DNA of 64,000 nt. Origin: Cellvibrionaceae bacterium. GTDB lineage: Bacteria; Pseudomonadota; Gammaproteobacteria; Pseudomonadales; Cellvibrionaceae. This document shows, in pieces, positions 8,443-17,299 of the stretch; the first letter of the stretch is position 1; every line of letters begins with the position of its first letter. The stretch lies in contig JAGKWU010000009.1 in assembly GCA_021151695.1 (NCBI GenBank), positions 186,001 through 250,000 on the forward strand, given 5' to 3'. Both the position numbers and the translations under genes were made by a program. Below the pieces are notes generated by a model that had not been told where the DNA came from, did not search any database, and was given only the letters and a program-made list of their open reading frames with translations.

Positions 8443-10242
8443 ATGTTAGCAACTGCTATAAATTCCCGCGTATTTTGTAAATCACTTTTATCCTCGTTTT
8501 TATTGTTCTCTGCGTCCTATTTATCTTTTTCTACATCCAGTAGCATGGCCGCGCCCGTTAGTCTGGTAGAGTCATTGCAAGACGAAACGGCGGGTTTAAC
8601 CACACTCCACTGCACACATCAGACAGTAAATTCACCTGACGACAAATTTTCCTATGCGTCGGCCTATTGCGATGATGCGATTAACATCTTTAGCCGTAAC
8701 CCTGCGACCGGAAAGATGACCTTCGTATCTTCCATTGTGGGTAATAAAGTGACCGGAGAAGGGCTGCGCAGTATTAAATCCCTGGCTATTACGCCCAATG
8801 GAAAATATGTTTACGTGCACGGCTATACGGGGCTTCCGTCGAGCAGCACTAACCCGTATCACCAGGCCATTTATATTTATGAACGCGATGAAGTGACAGG
8901 CGCATTAACGTTTACATCGGAATTTAATGATTCGGTGATTAACGATGCCTGGAATCTGCACATTTCAGATGACGGCCACTTTTTGTATGTGGGCCGCCAA
9001 GCCGGTATTGAAGTGATTCAAATCTCCAGCAATGGAGTATTAGCCCACACTCAGAGCCTGCACAAAACCTCTAACCTCGGCAGCTCCGCTTATACTCGCT
9101 CGTTCGTATTAAGTCCTGATAATAAATTCTCATTTGTCGATTCGGGTACCAATTCAATCAGCTGGTTGCTGCGCGATGCTGTCTCCGGCAGCCTGACTTT
9201 TGCGGGAGAATTACTGTCAGAGGGAATGACAGCCAGCTCGGGCAGTTTGCGAATTGAATCCATTGGCAGAAGTAATGATGGCAAACATCTTTACGCCTTT
9301 GTTGAACGCAATGACAACAACAAAGTGGTGCTTCGCCATTTTTCTATTGCCAGTGATGGGGCTTTAACGTTTGTGGATGACGTTACCAGTACGCCCGCGG
9401 CGCCGGCCTCTTCCTTTTATTGCCCGAGCGAAATATTGGTAAGCCCTAACGATAAGCTGCTGTATTTTATGGATGCCTGTGCAGATAACTTCCAGGTGTG
9501 GTTACGCAATACCACCACAGGTAGTTTGACATTTGTTGGCTTCGCTGAAGAGGATGATGGAAAAAATATTCCGCGATCAGCCTTTAGTCAGGAAAATAAC
9601 ATCAGCTTTTCCAAAGATGGGCATTTCGCTATCGCTGCTGTTAACGCGGGTATAACGACCCTTAACCTCACGGCCGATGTTGCGCTGACCAGTAATTTCC
9701 CGACTAGCGTAAATACCAATGCGAATTACAAAGGCGTAATAACCCTGACGAATGCCGGACCAGTGGATGCGCATGAGTTAGAAATTACGATCAGCGGGAA
9801 TGCCCTGGCGAACTTGCAATCTGCGAGCGTTTCTCTGCCCCAGGGAAGTTGCACGCACGCGACGGACACAGTTGTGTGTAAATTGCCGATACTATCCAAC
9901 AAGGCAGTGGAAACCATCGAATTAAATTTGCAAGCTCCGGCCACGCTTGATCCTTTGCATATTAATGTTGCGAAGCTCCAGGCGGAGATTGATCCGGATA
10001 ATCAAAATGATTCCTTGGCCATTAGTGTGCAGCCTGTGGCCCCGGCGACGTCGTCGAGCTCTTCTTCATCAAGCTCCTCCTCTTCGAGTTCATCATCCAG
10101 TTCTGCTGCGCAATCTTCTTCGTCGGCTGCTGCAAACCCACCGCCTCCTGCGACATCTTCAAAAGGTGGTGGCGGCAGTATGGGCTTTGAGTGGCTGCTG
10201 TTGTTATCGGTGTTTGGTGTTGTACGCAAGTTTCGCAAATAA
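8443..10242 (+). CDS. Secreted beta-propeller protein with GlyGly-CTERM anchor
   Basis: The start is placed at the ATG behind ACAGGAGGT; an upstream in-frame ATG lacks such a site and would bury the signal peptide. The 599-residue product has a signal peptide (to about residue 35), then repeats such as 'TPNGKYVYVHG', 'SDDGHFLYVGR', 'SNDGKHLYAF' and 'SPNDKLLYFM' typical of the YncE/lactonase-like seven-bladed propeller (about 45-400). A DUF11-like immunoglobulin-fold domain (about 415-525), a poly-Ser linker, and a C-terminal tail 'GGGGSMGFEWLLLL...RKFRK' follow. That tail is the GlyGly-CTERM type that rhombosortase cleaves for surface display in type II secretion hosts. The function of the propeller is unknown; enzyme activity is not implied. 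Confidence 0.85.
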   Translation: MLATAINSRVFCKSLLSSFLLFSASYLSFSTSSSMAAPVSLVESLQDETAGLTTLHCTHQTVNSPDDKFSYASAYCDDAINIFSRNPATGKMTFVSSIVGNKVTGEGLRSIKSLAITPNGKYVYVHGYTGLPSSSTNPYHQAIYIYERDEVTGALTFTSEFNDSVINDAWNLHISDDGHFLYVGRQAGIEVIQISSNGVLAHTQSLHKTSNLGSSAYTRSFVLSPDNKFSFVDSGTNSISWLLRDAVSGSLTFAGELLSEGMTASSGSLRIESIGRSNDGKHLYAFVERNDNNKVVLRHFSIASDGALTFVDDVTSTPAAPASSFYCPSEILVSPNDKLLYFMDACADNFQVWLRNTTTGSLTFVGFAEEDDGKNIPRSAFSQENNISFSKDGHFAIAAVNAGITTLNLTADVALTSNFPTSVNTNANYKGVITLTNAGPVDAHELEITISGNALANLQSASVSLPQGSCTHATDTVVCKLPILSNKAVETIELNLQAPATLDPLHINVAKLQAEIDPDNQNDSLAISVQPVAPATSSSSSSSSSSSSSSSSSSAAQSSSSAAANPPPPATSSKGGGGSMGFEWLLLLSVFGVVRKFRK

Positions 10243-10260
10243 CCTGTAATACCAATGCAT

Positions 10261-10296
10261 CAACAAAACCGCTGTGAGGCGGTTTTGTTGTTTTTA
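10261..10296 (+). terminator. Rho-independent terminator
   Basis: A perfect 12-bp stem CAACAAAACCGC / GCGGTTTTGTTG with a 6-base loop, followed by TTTTTA, starts 18 bases after the propeller gene stop. Confidence 0.9.
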
Positions 10297-10467
10297 TAGT
10301 TGGTTATTTATCAACAGTGACGGGTTGCACTGTGTAAAAGCGATCAACCATATTGTTTTTGGTTGTGGTTATTTCATCAATTTACAGGTTTTTCCGGTTA
10401 TTCGTAATGGCATGGAGTTTGCCATTACAGCGAATGGTGTTTTTAATCAGCCGTTACATAATCGGAG

Positions 10468-11262
10468 ATGATTTTTTTGAGAAAAATAATTAACGTCAGT
10501 TTGCTTTTGTTGAGTATAGGTTGCGAAGCCGCCAGTAAAAATGGCATCCCCACATTGGCCAACGGCAAGCCGGATTTCTCCGGCATCTGGCAAACTACCA
10601 GCGCCGCCGATTACGATCTTGAGCCCCATTCCAATCGTCGCGATGCACCGCCTGGCGCTGGTGTAGTCGAGGGCGATGCAATTCCCTATAAACCGGAAGC
10701 CCTCGCACAGAAGCAGAAAAATTTTGCTGCGCGTTTAACCGATGATCCTGCACTTAAAGGTTACACACTGGGTGTGCCGCGCGGAATTTACTACCCGGAG
10801 CCTTTCCAGATTTTCCAGCGTGAGCAGGATATTTTTCTTGTGTATCAATTCGGCCATTCGGTGCGCACCATTTACACCAATGGCTCAGAGCATCCACAAG
10901 ACCCTTACGACTGGTGGTTGGGTGACTCACGCGGAAAATGGGATGGCAACACGCTAGTGGTGGACGTAAAACATTTTACCGACACAACCTGGTTTGATCG
11001 CGCGGGCAATTACCACAGCGATGCGTTGCACGTGGTGGAGCGCTGGAATTATCTCGATGCCAACACTATCGCCTACAAAGCGACTATTGATGATGAAAAG
11101 GTTTTTACCAAACCCTGGTCGATCAATGTGATTTTGTATCGCCACCGCGAAAAAGATTTCCAGTTGATTGAAGACTACCGTTTCACGCTGGATTACGACC
11201 AATACTATCCGCCCAGACAGCCATCTGCGTCTGGAAAACCCCAATCAGCGGAGCAAAAATAA
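10468..11262 (+). CDS. Secreted protein of unknown function, paralogue of next gene
   Basis: A 264-residue protein with an N-terminal hydrophobic segment ending near 'SIGCEA' (a signal peptide; the cysteine context is not a standard lipobox). After 'NGKPDFSGIWQ' come 'IFLVYQFGHSVRTIY', 'GDSRGKWDGNTLVVDV' and 'DRAGNYHSDALHVVERW'. The same order of motifs occurs in the following gene, so the two are paralogues. I recognise this as a widespread family of uncharacterised periplasmic proteins; no catalytic motif is evident. It overlaps the next gene by one base (TAATG), showing co-translation. Confidence 0.7.
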   Translation: MIFLRKIINVSLLLLSIGCEAASKNGIPTLANGKPDFSGIWQTTSAADYDLEPHSNRRDAPPGAGVVEGDAIPYKPEALAQKQKNFAARLTDDPALKGYTLGVPRGIYYPEPFQIFQREQDIFLVYQFGHSVRTIYTNGSEHPQDPYDWWLGDSRGKWDGNTLVVDVKHFTDTTWFDRAGNYHSDALHVVERWNYLDANTIAYKATIDDEKVFTKPWSINVILYRHREKDFQLIEDYRFTLDYDQYYPPRQPSASGKPQSAEQK

Positions 11263-12206
11263 TGAACAGCAAAAATTTTTTATTGATAGCGGTAATTGCC
11301 TCCCTGAGTTTATCGGCGCTGGCGCAACAGGGTGGCGGTGGAATTCAAATTGAAAAAACGGTGCCGGTTATCGAAGTGGGCAAGTGGACAGGCAAGCGTA
11401 TCGCCGATGGCCAGCCGGATATTTCCGGCCATTGGTCCAACACCATCGCCAACCACAATAATTTTACCGATCCGCAAGGCGGCGTGATTAATGATCCATC
11501 GCCGTCTGCACAGCGCGCGGCAAAGGCACCGCGCGAAAACCGCGCGCCCAGCCGCGTTACTGATCCCGCCGATGGTAAGGTTCCGTTCCAGCCCTGGGCA
11601 CAGGAAAAAGTAAACGAATTCCAGCAATATTTTAACAATCCGATCAAACCTGAATATGTAGAGCCGCTGGCGCGCTGCGCACCGGCAGGCGTGCCCAAAT
11701 CACTCTACTGGCACGGCTATGAGATCAGCCAATATCCCGGTTATGTATTGTTCCAATTCAATTCCGGCACGCGCATTATCCATCTGGATAACAAGCCGCC
11801 GCTGTCGAAAAACATTAAATTATGGAACGGCGATTCGCGCGGCCACTGGGAGGGCAACACGCTGGTGGTGGATGTGTATAACCACAACGGCAAAGCGCTC
11901 TTCGGTCGCTCGGGTGAATTTATTAGCGAGAATGGCAATATCCAGGAGCGCTATATTTTTAATGCTGAGGGCACGCGCTATAACTATGTCGCAACCTTCA
12001 CTGATCCTACGGTTTATACGCGCCCGTTTACCGTTACCATCCCCGCAAAAAAATACACCGAGAAAAATCCCGCCAACGGCTGGCATTTTGAAGTGGAGCA
12101 AGCAACGCGTTCAGATGGCAAAGTCACGCTGGATAATTACGAGCGTGTTTGTACGGAAAATAATGGCGGCTTTGGACGCGCGGCGGCGAGTGGACCGGCG
12201 AAGTAA
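11262..12206 (+). CDS. Secreted protein of unknown function, second paralogue
   Basis: A 314-residue protein with a clear signal peptide ('LLIAVIASLSLSALAQQ') followed by the family motifs seen in the gene before it: 'DGQPDISGHWSN', 'VLFQFNSGTRIIHLD', 'GDSRGHWEGNTLVVDV', 'GRSGEFISENGNIQERY'. It is about 50 residues longer than its partner, mostly in the region between the first and second motifs. The one-base stop/start overlap implies the two products act together. The stretch 'YPGYVLFQF..GTRIIH..' suggests a lipocalin-like or small barrel fold, but that is only an impression. Function unknown. Confidence 0.7.
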   Translation: MNSKNFLLIAVIASLSLSALAQQGGGGIQIEKTVPVIEVGKWTGKRIADGQPDISGHWSNTIANHNNFTDPQGGVINDPSPSAQRAAKAPRENRAPSRVTDPADGKVPFQPWAQEKVNEFQQYFNNPIKPEYVEPLARCAPAGVPKSLYWHGYEISQYPGYVLFQFNSGTRIIHLDNKPPLSKNIKLWNGDSRGHWEGNTLVVDVYNHNGKALFGRSGEFISENGNIQERYIFNAEGTRYNYVATFTDPTVYTRPFTVTIPAKKYTEKNPANGWHFEVEQATRSDGKVTLDNYERVCTENNGGFGRAAASGPAK

Positions 12207-12226
12207 ACTGTGTGATATAACACCTG

Positions 12227-13147
12227 TTAATCCAGAGGCATACTGAGGCTAATTATTAAGGGCGCTTTGATGCCTCTGTGCGCTGAAGGTTCGAGTGCGT
12301 AGCTAAACAGGCTTGCGCCCAAGTCGACACTGAGGCCACTCCTGCTGTGCACGAACGTTAGGCCCATGCCCACATAATCATCAGGTATATGTTTGCCTTT
12401 ATCGTTGCTATTGGTATCGCCGGTGTAACTAAAGCCCGGGCCGCTGTAACTGCTGTAAAAACCTACGCGCGGAAAATTTTTTACCAAAATCATATGCGGC
12501 CTCAAACTTACCGTCTCCGCTGTATGCCATTCCGGCAACTCCATAATGGCGAACAGAGAATTGATGTGGTATGTGTGCGCATAATCAAAACGGCCGTCAA
12601 AATTATTGGCTACATCAGTGCTGGAAAAATCCACCGCAAACTCGCGAATATTGAGCGCAGCTCGCGCGTAACCCAACTGCCAGCGCCATCGGTTCTCAGG
12701 ATTAAATGTGAGCGCCAGGCCTCCGCCCGCATAGCGGCCAGAACCTGAAACACGATTGACATTCAATAAAAATTGGTTGGGCTGGTTTTGGGTATCAAGG
12801 CTGAGAATATCCGCCTTTGCGGAGCCGCGGCTGCCGGAGAAGTTGTAGCTGTCATAAAAGCCATTGGCGAGTAGGCCCCAATTCTCATTGAGTGGATAAA
12901 AATAACTGATACCCAACATGGGAACTGCCGCTGCCAGCCGCCCACCGGTGTAATGCCCATAACCCAGTTGTGCACGCAACTCGGTTGAGCTGGTATTCGA
13001 AGGTGTCAGGGGGAATGCGAGTGCGCGCGCATCCATAGGCACTTCGAGTAAATGTTCCGCAATAAACTCTATCGATTCATCGGCAGCAGCTGCATGTGCC
13101 ATCAGCAGGCTACCGACTTGCAACAACAGCCACGCAAGTTTTTTCAT
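12227..13147 (-). CDS. Outer-membrane beta-barrel protein, uncharacterised
   Basis: The start chosen is the ATG of 'MKKLAWLLLQVGSLLMAHAAAA', because it gives a clean signal peptide and has AAGGA upstream; a longer frame extends 43 codons further but lacks both. The 306-residue mature protein shows alternating hydrophobic strands with aromatic belts ('LGISYFYPL', 'WQLGYARAALN', 'LSVDLGASLFSYAL') and ends in a hydrophobic strand, fitting a medium-size outer-membrane barrel of the MipA/OmpW type. I cannot assign a family. It is the last gene of a probable four-gene unit with an Omp85-like protein and a two-component system. Confidence 0.7.
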   Translation of the reverse strand: MKKLAWLLLQVGSLLMAHAAAADESIEFIAEHLLEVPMDARALAFPLTPSNTSSTELRAQLGYGHYTGGRLAAAVPMLGISYFYPLNENWGLLANGFYDSYNFSGSRGSAKADILSLDTQNQPNQFLLNVNRVSGSGRYAGGGLALTFNPENRWRWQLGYARAALNIREFAVDFSSTDVANNFDGRFDYAHTYHINSLFAIMELPEWHTAETVSLRPHMILVKNFPRVGFYSSYSGPGFSYTGDTNSNDKGKHIPDDYVGMGLTFVHSRSGLSVDLGASLFSYALEPSAHRGIKAPLIISLSMPLD

Positions 13148-13202
13148 GATGCAAATTCCTTCAGGTGTGGCAGGCCAAATACGGATATGGCGGACTAGAC
13201 CA

Positions 13203-14930
13203 TCAAAAATTCTTTTTGACTTTGACCAGCCACTGGAGTTTGGAAATCTTGTTGTCACCGTCCAAGGGTGATGCAAGATCTATGTGTAAAATATTGTGCG
13301 TACCTTCTTCGCGATTGCCGGTGCGCGTGCCAGAAATACGCAAACCTATGCCGACATCGCGCAAGCGGCCGTGCTGGTCTTGCGGAATGGCGCTGTCGCC
13401 CCAGACGCGGCCTTCGTCATAAAATACGGCGGCACCCATGTGAAAAAGCGAAAACCATTCGCGCTCGCCAAAGTAACGCTGTTCGACGGTGATTAAATGC
13501 AAATGATCGCCAGCTTCGTAGCGCGCAGGATAGCCGCGCAATCCGGTATCGCCGCCCAATTCGAGTGGCTCATCGGCGAACCGCTTCAGGCCACGTGCCA
13601 TAGTCACACCCACATAGAATTGCCCGCGCGTAAAATCCTGCAGGTGCCAGGCGATATCAGCTTGCAGTTTGCCATTATAAAATTCACTCGCGCCGTAATA
13701 GCTGCTGGCGCTCAGCTCAGTAGTCAACAGCTGTGCGTCACCCGGCTTAAACGTGCGCTGGTATTCACTTTCCAACACATAGGAATCGGGATACAAATAA
13801 TGGCCGCTCGCGTAGCCCAGGCGCAGGCGAAATTCCGCACCCAGGTTGTAATCCTCTACGCGATTTATCTGCTGGATATTCTCTGCCTTGATAAAGGTAT
13901 TGTTGAGATGCTGATATTCAATCCAGGGATAATCGAACTGGCGATCACCTGGCAAGAGGCTGGTGGCTGCGTTGGGCACCGCAAAAAAATTATCGTGATC
14001 GCGCGTATAACCGAATAGCAAACGGTTGGCTGTTCTGGGCGCATTGTTCAAGCGCCAGCCGTAAAATAATGATTCCTGTTGACCATCGTGTGCAAAGCGG
14101 GTGGCTTCTTTGCCTGCATTGTAGAGGCTGTCTTCCCGTGAAAAATGATAATAGTCAAAGCCGCCAGTCCAGCCGGTATCTATCGCAACAAACGGCCGCT
14201 CGACATTAATCTGGCGCTCGGTGCCATCGCTGTTATTGGCGTAGCCTAATGCCAGAGTGCTATCAGCCCAGCCAATGTTAGGATCGTAATACGACAACAA
14301 ATTGCCTGTACGTTGGCTGTTGCTGGTATGGATGAGATTGACGGTTTTACCCAGGCCGAGGAAATTGGAATCGCGCAGGCCTACCCCATAGCTATTATTT
14401 CCGCCCGTGTGCGAATAGGTGAGCTCGGGCACCAGTGTCCAAACTTCATAGACATCCACATTGACTTTCACTGGCGGGTTGCATGCCTTGTCCTCACCGG
14501 CGTTATCTGTTGAGGGCTCAGTGGTTATTTCCGCGCGGTTGAGATAGCGACGCGTGCGCAAAATACGCTCGCTCTGCGCGAGTAAGTCCGCGTTGTATTT
14601 ATCGCCTTCGCTAAACAGTAAATCATTTTCAATCACGCTATCGTGGGTGTTTATATGCAGACGGTTAACCGTGCGGAAGAGCCAATTATTTTCTTCGGGT
14701 TTTGTCTCGTCAAAAATAGGATGTACCCTGATGGCAACATCACCTACCTTGGTGGCTTGCTGATCAAGGGAATTCCGATCAGCGGTTGATTGTTCAGCAG
14801 TTGATTGATTGGCAGTTGATTGATTGGAGCAGGGAATAGCAGGTTGATCCGATGCTGCATTAGCCTGGCCCGCGAGTAACAACAGGCAGCTGAGGTAAAG
14901 GGGATGAAACTTATCAGTGTTCATAATCAA
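13203..14930 (-). CDS. Omp85/BamA-superfamily outer-membrane protein
   Basis: A 575-residue exported protein. The signal peptide is followed by low-complexity 'NQSTANQSTAEQSTA' repeats. Residues about 65-165 hold a single POTRA-like unit ('LHINTHDSVIENDLLFSEGDKYNADLL', then 'RILRTRRYLNRAEI', then 'VKVNVDVYEVWTLVPEL'). The remainder is a 16-strand barrel with 'LGLGKTVNL', 'LELGGDTGLRGYPARYEAGDHL' (the conserved RGY motif of strand-12/loop 6) and a terminal 'KVKKNF'. The RGY motif is the hallmark of the surface antigen (D15) domain. BamA has five POTRAs and about 800 residues, so this is a short family member, possibly a lipid or protein exporter rather than the essential assembly factor. It lies 24 bases after a histidine kinase gene and probably belongs to the same operon. 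Confidence 0.85.
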   Translation of the reverse strand: MIMNTDKFHPLYLSCLLLLAGQANAASDQPAIPCSNQSTANQSTAEQSTADRNSLDQQATKVGDVAIRVHPIFDETKPEENNWLFRTVNRLHINTHDSVIENDLLFSEGDKYNADLLAQSERILRTRRYLNRAEITTEPSTDNAGEDKACNPPVKVNVDVYEVWTLVPELTYSHTGGNNSYGVGLRDSNFLGLGKTVNLIHTSNSQRTGNLLSYYDPNIGWADSTLALGYANNSDGTERQINVERPFVAIDTGWTGGFDYYHFSREDSLYNAGKEATRFAHDGQQESLFYGWRLNNAPRTANRLLFGYTRDHDNFFAVPNAATSLLPGDRQFDYPWIEYQHLNNTFIKAENIQQINRVEDYNLGAEFRLRLGYASGHYLYPDSYVLESEYQRTFKPGDAQLLTTELSASSYYGASEFYNGKLQADIAWHLQDFTRGQFYVGVTMARGLKRFADEPLELGGDTGLRGYPARYEAGDHLHLITVEQRYFGEREWFSLFHMGAAVFYDEGRVWGDSAIPQDQHGRLRDVGIGLRISGTRTGNREEGTHNILHIDLASPLDGDNKISKLQWLVKVKKNF

Positions 14931-14954
14931 ATGTCCAAAATGCAGCGGGTGTTG

Positions 14955-16409
14955 TTATTGTTTAAGAGGTGCGTTTATGTGAATGCTGAGTCCGCCACTC
15001 TGGACCTGATTCACCTGAATGTCACCGCCAAGGTTTTCGAGTAAGCGCTTAACCTGTGCAAAGCCGAGCCCGAAAGAATCAGCACCCGAGCGCGCCGGGT
15101 CAGCGCGAAAAAATAATGTACCCAATTGCTGGATATCGTCCTTGCTCATACCTGAGCCATCGTCGCGCACTTCTATATCCAGAAAATAATTACGCGGGGT
15201 TTCGTCTTGGCCGTTGTCGAGGTTTTCGCCTTCTGCTTCTCCGCAGGCAATATTTCCACCGCTTATCCAGAGATTACCTTCACTGTGGCCGTATTTAATG
15301 GCGTTATCTGCCAGATTGCCCAGGATAGTTTCCCAGGTACTGGCGTCACCTTTGAGCTGGACGCTTTTGGGAGTGTCTATGTGTATCTGAATATTTTTTT
15401 GTTGTGCCGCTTTCTGCCAGCGGCTATGCACTTGCTCGAGTACAGCGTGCAAACTACAGCTGGCATTGTCAGCCGATGTTTTATCCAATCGCGCCAGATT
15501 CAGTAGCGACTCTGACAGACGTCGCAATACCTGCAATTCAGCCAGTACATCGGCGCAAGTCGCCTGATAATCTTCGGTGCTGCGCGGCCGCACCAGCAAC
15601 ACTTCCAGCGCCGAGAGCGAAGCCGCTATGGGGGTTTTTAATTCGTGGGCTGCATTGGCGATAAATAATTGTTGGTTCTCCATGGTTTTTTTGATGGAGT
15701 TGACCATGGTTGCGTAGCTGTCGAAGAGCAATTGTTCTTCTGCTGATTGCGGCACCAAATGGGTTTGTCCGGAAAAGTCCGGAGGCTTGAGCGTGCGTAT
15801 ATGCTGCGCAAAGGCGCGCAAATTGCGCGTGGTGTAGGTCACTATGACATAGCTGGACAAGGCGCTCAGTAGCAGCACAACAAAAATTACCGAGGCTGCC
15901 AGCTTTTGCAAAAAAATAATTTCGCCAAAGGCGTTGGCGATATTCATTGCGGTGTAAAGCGTTGCTGTTACTACCAAGCCGTCGTAAGCGCGCTTTATCT
16001 CGGTGCGCTGTAATAGCCAGGGTTGAGTGGACGTATCCAGGCGGGCAAATTCGGAATCTTCAAACAGCACGGGAGCCGACAGAGCTAGCGCCTGGCTGAC
16101 TTCTTGCGCGCTTGTCTGCGCTTGCACAACGCGGTTATTGCCGGCATCGCGCACTTCAAAATAAAACTGCGTGTCTTTAGCCAGCTCTTTGGACCGCTCG
16201 CTGTGATGTTGAACCGTCCAATGGCCGTTGTCGATAGTGATCATGTCTTCCAGCTCATCTGTCTGGCTGTCCAGGCGATGTCCCAATTCATCGAGGCGAT
16301 TGCTGTTGTCCCACTGCAAGAGACCGAACACGCCGAGCGATAAAATGATCGCCTGGACGGTAATCAGTAACACCAGTAATTTTCGGTTAAGCGTTTGTTG
16401 GCGCCACAC
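14955..16409 (-). CDS. Two-component sensor histidine kinase
   Basis: A 484-residue EnvZ/PhoQ-type kinase. TM1 is at about 10-32, a periplasmic sensor of about 140 residues follows, TM2 is at about 170-195, then HAMP. The H-box 'NAAHELKTPIAA' carries the phospho-accepting His. The N-box is 'NLADNAIKYGHS', and the G-boxes are 'RDDGSGM' and 'FGLGFAQV'. An acidic insert of about 20 residues ('CGEAEGENLDNGQDE') lies between N and G1 boxes, unusual for this family. Its gene overlaps the end of the response regulator gene by 23 bases. The pair precedes two outer-membrane proteins, so envelope stress or envelope remodelling is a plausible output. The signal is unknown. Confidence 0.92.
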   Translation of the reverse strand: MWRQQTLNRKLLVLLITVQAIILSLGVFGLLQWDNSNRLDELGHRLDSQTDELEDMITIDNGHWTVQHHSERSKELAKDTQFYFEVRDAGNNRVVQAQTSAQEVSQALALSAPVLFEDSEFARLDTSTQPWLLQRTEIKRAYDGLVVTATLYTAMNIANAFGEIIFLQKLAASVIFVVLLLSALSSYVIVTYTTRNLRAFAQHIRTLKPPDFSGQTHLVPQSAEEQLLFDSYATMVNSIKKTMENQQLFIANAAHELKTPIAASLSALEVLLVRPRSTEDYQATCADVLAELQVLRRLSESLLNLARLDKTSADNASCSLHAVLEQVHSRWQKAAQQKNIQIHIDTPKSVQLKGDASTWETILGNLADNAIKYGHSEGNLWISGGNIACGEAEGENLDNGQDETPRNYFLDIEVRDDGSGMSKDDIQQLGTLFFRADPARSGADSFGLGFAQVKRLLENLGGDIQVNQVQSGGLSIHINAPLKQ

Positions 16410-17064
16410 GTAAAATAAATCCTTTGCTGCGAATGGTTTCTATCTGGATATCTGTGTCTGCCAATTTTTTGCGCACACGATTGAGCAACACATCGAGGCT
16501 GTTGCTATCCGGTTCGGTATTAAATGAGTAAAGCAAACCTATCAGCGAGTTGCGATTAACGAGGGTTTCGGCTTTGCTGGCGAGGGCGCTGAGCAAATCA
16601 TATTCCTTACCGGTAAGATCAAGTGGTTTACCATTGGCGCGCACACTCTGTGTGCTCACATCCAGCTCCAGCGAACCCACACGCACACAGCGCAACCCCT
16701 GTTGGGTGCTGCGTCGGTAGAGCGCTTGCACGCGCGCCAGTAACTCCGCGATATCGAAAGGTTTGATCAGGTAATCGTCGGCACCTTCGTGTAATCCGGC
16801 AACGCGATCTTGCACAGCATCTTTCGCGGTAACCATGATAATGGGCGTGGTGATGCCGTTTGCACGCAGCCGCTTTACCAATGCCAACCCGGACAAGCCG
16901 GGCATCATCCAGTCGAGCAATATAACGTCGTAGCTGCCACCCTCCAGAAAATACCAGGCCTCACTGCCATCGCAGGCCAGGTCTACAGTCCAGCCAGTTT
17001 CTTGCAGGGCGCGGCAGATACTTTTGCCCAGTAGGTTATTGTCTTCTGCAATAAGAATTTTCAT
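16387..17064 (-). CDS. OmpR-family response regulator
   Basis: The start is taken at 'MKILIAEDN', which begins the receiver fold; 24 further upstream codons have no family counterpart. The 225-residue protein has a receiver domain (about 1-115) with the acidic pair EDN, the phospho-acceptor Asp in 'VILLDWMMPG', the 'MVTAKD' switch threonine and 'LIKPFD' lysine. A C-terminal winged helix (about 125-222) follows, with 'LTGKEYDLLSALAS' and 'DVLLNRVRKKLAD'. All signalling residues are intact. It is the first gene of the leftward unit and is transcribed away from a second, rightward two-component system 235 bases off. Confidence 0.93.
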   Translation of the reverse strand: MKILIAEDNNLLGKSICRALQETGWTVDLACDGSEAWYFLEGGSYDVILLDWMMPGLSGLALVKRLRANGITTPIIMVTAKDAVQDRVAGLHEGADDYLIKPFDIAELLARVQALYRRSTQQGLRCVRVGSLELDVSTQSVRANGKPLDLTGKEYDLLSALASKAETLVNRNSLIGLLYSFNTEPDSNSLDVLLNRVRKKLADTDIQIETIRSKGFILRVAPTNA

Positions 17065-17143
17065 GGAGTAAACCCTGTGTGGATTCACGGTGGACGATGC
17101 TGCCAACGTAAGTCTAGCCGTAAATTGATTATGCACTTGTCCG

Positions 17144-17161
17144 TATTAACAATGTTTTAAC
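17144..17161. promoter_or_regulatory. Possible OmpR-family half-site pair in the divergent intergenic region
   Basis: TATTAAC (17144-17150) is repeated as TTTTAAC (17155-17161), a direct repeat with an 11-base period. That geometry is the one used by PmrA/PhoP/OmpR dimers. It sits between the two divergently transcribed two-component systems, so either regulator could use it. Confidence 0.4.
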
Positions 17162-17299
17162 GAGGCGACAACGGGAAGCGTTTGTACCTGGGGTGCCCTT
17201 CTTGTGGAGCAAAGCTGCTCTAAGAGCCAGCTAAGTATCGGCTGATATTATTAGCTATTTACGTTATGTTTAGAGAAGGTGTAGCCAAGGTTGCAATCC

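Noticed and set aside
13203..14930. Essential BamA
   Set aside because: It has only one POTRA-like unit and 575 residues, and lacks the usual bam neighbourhood; it is better described as a short Omp85-superfamily member.
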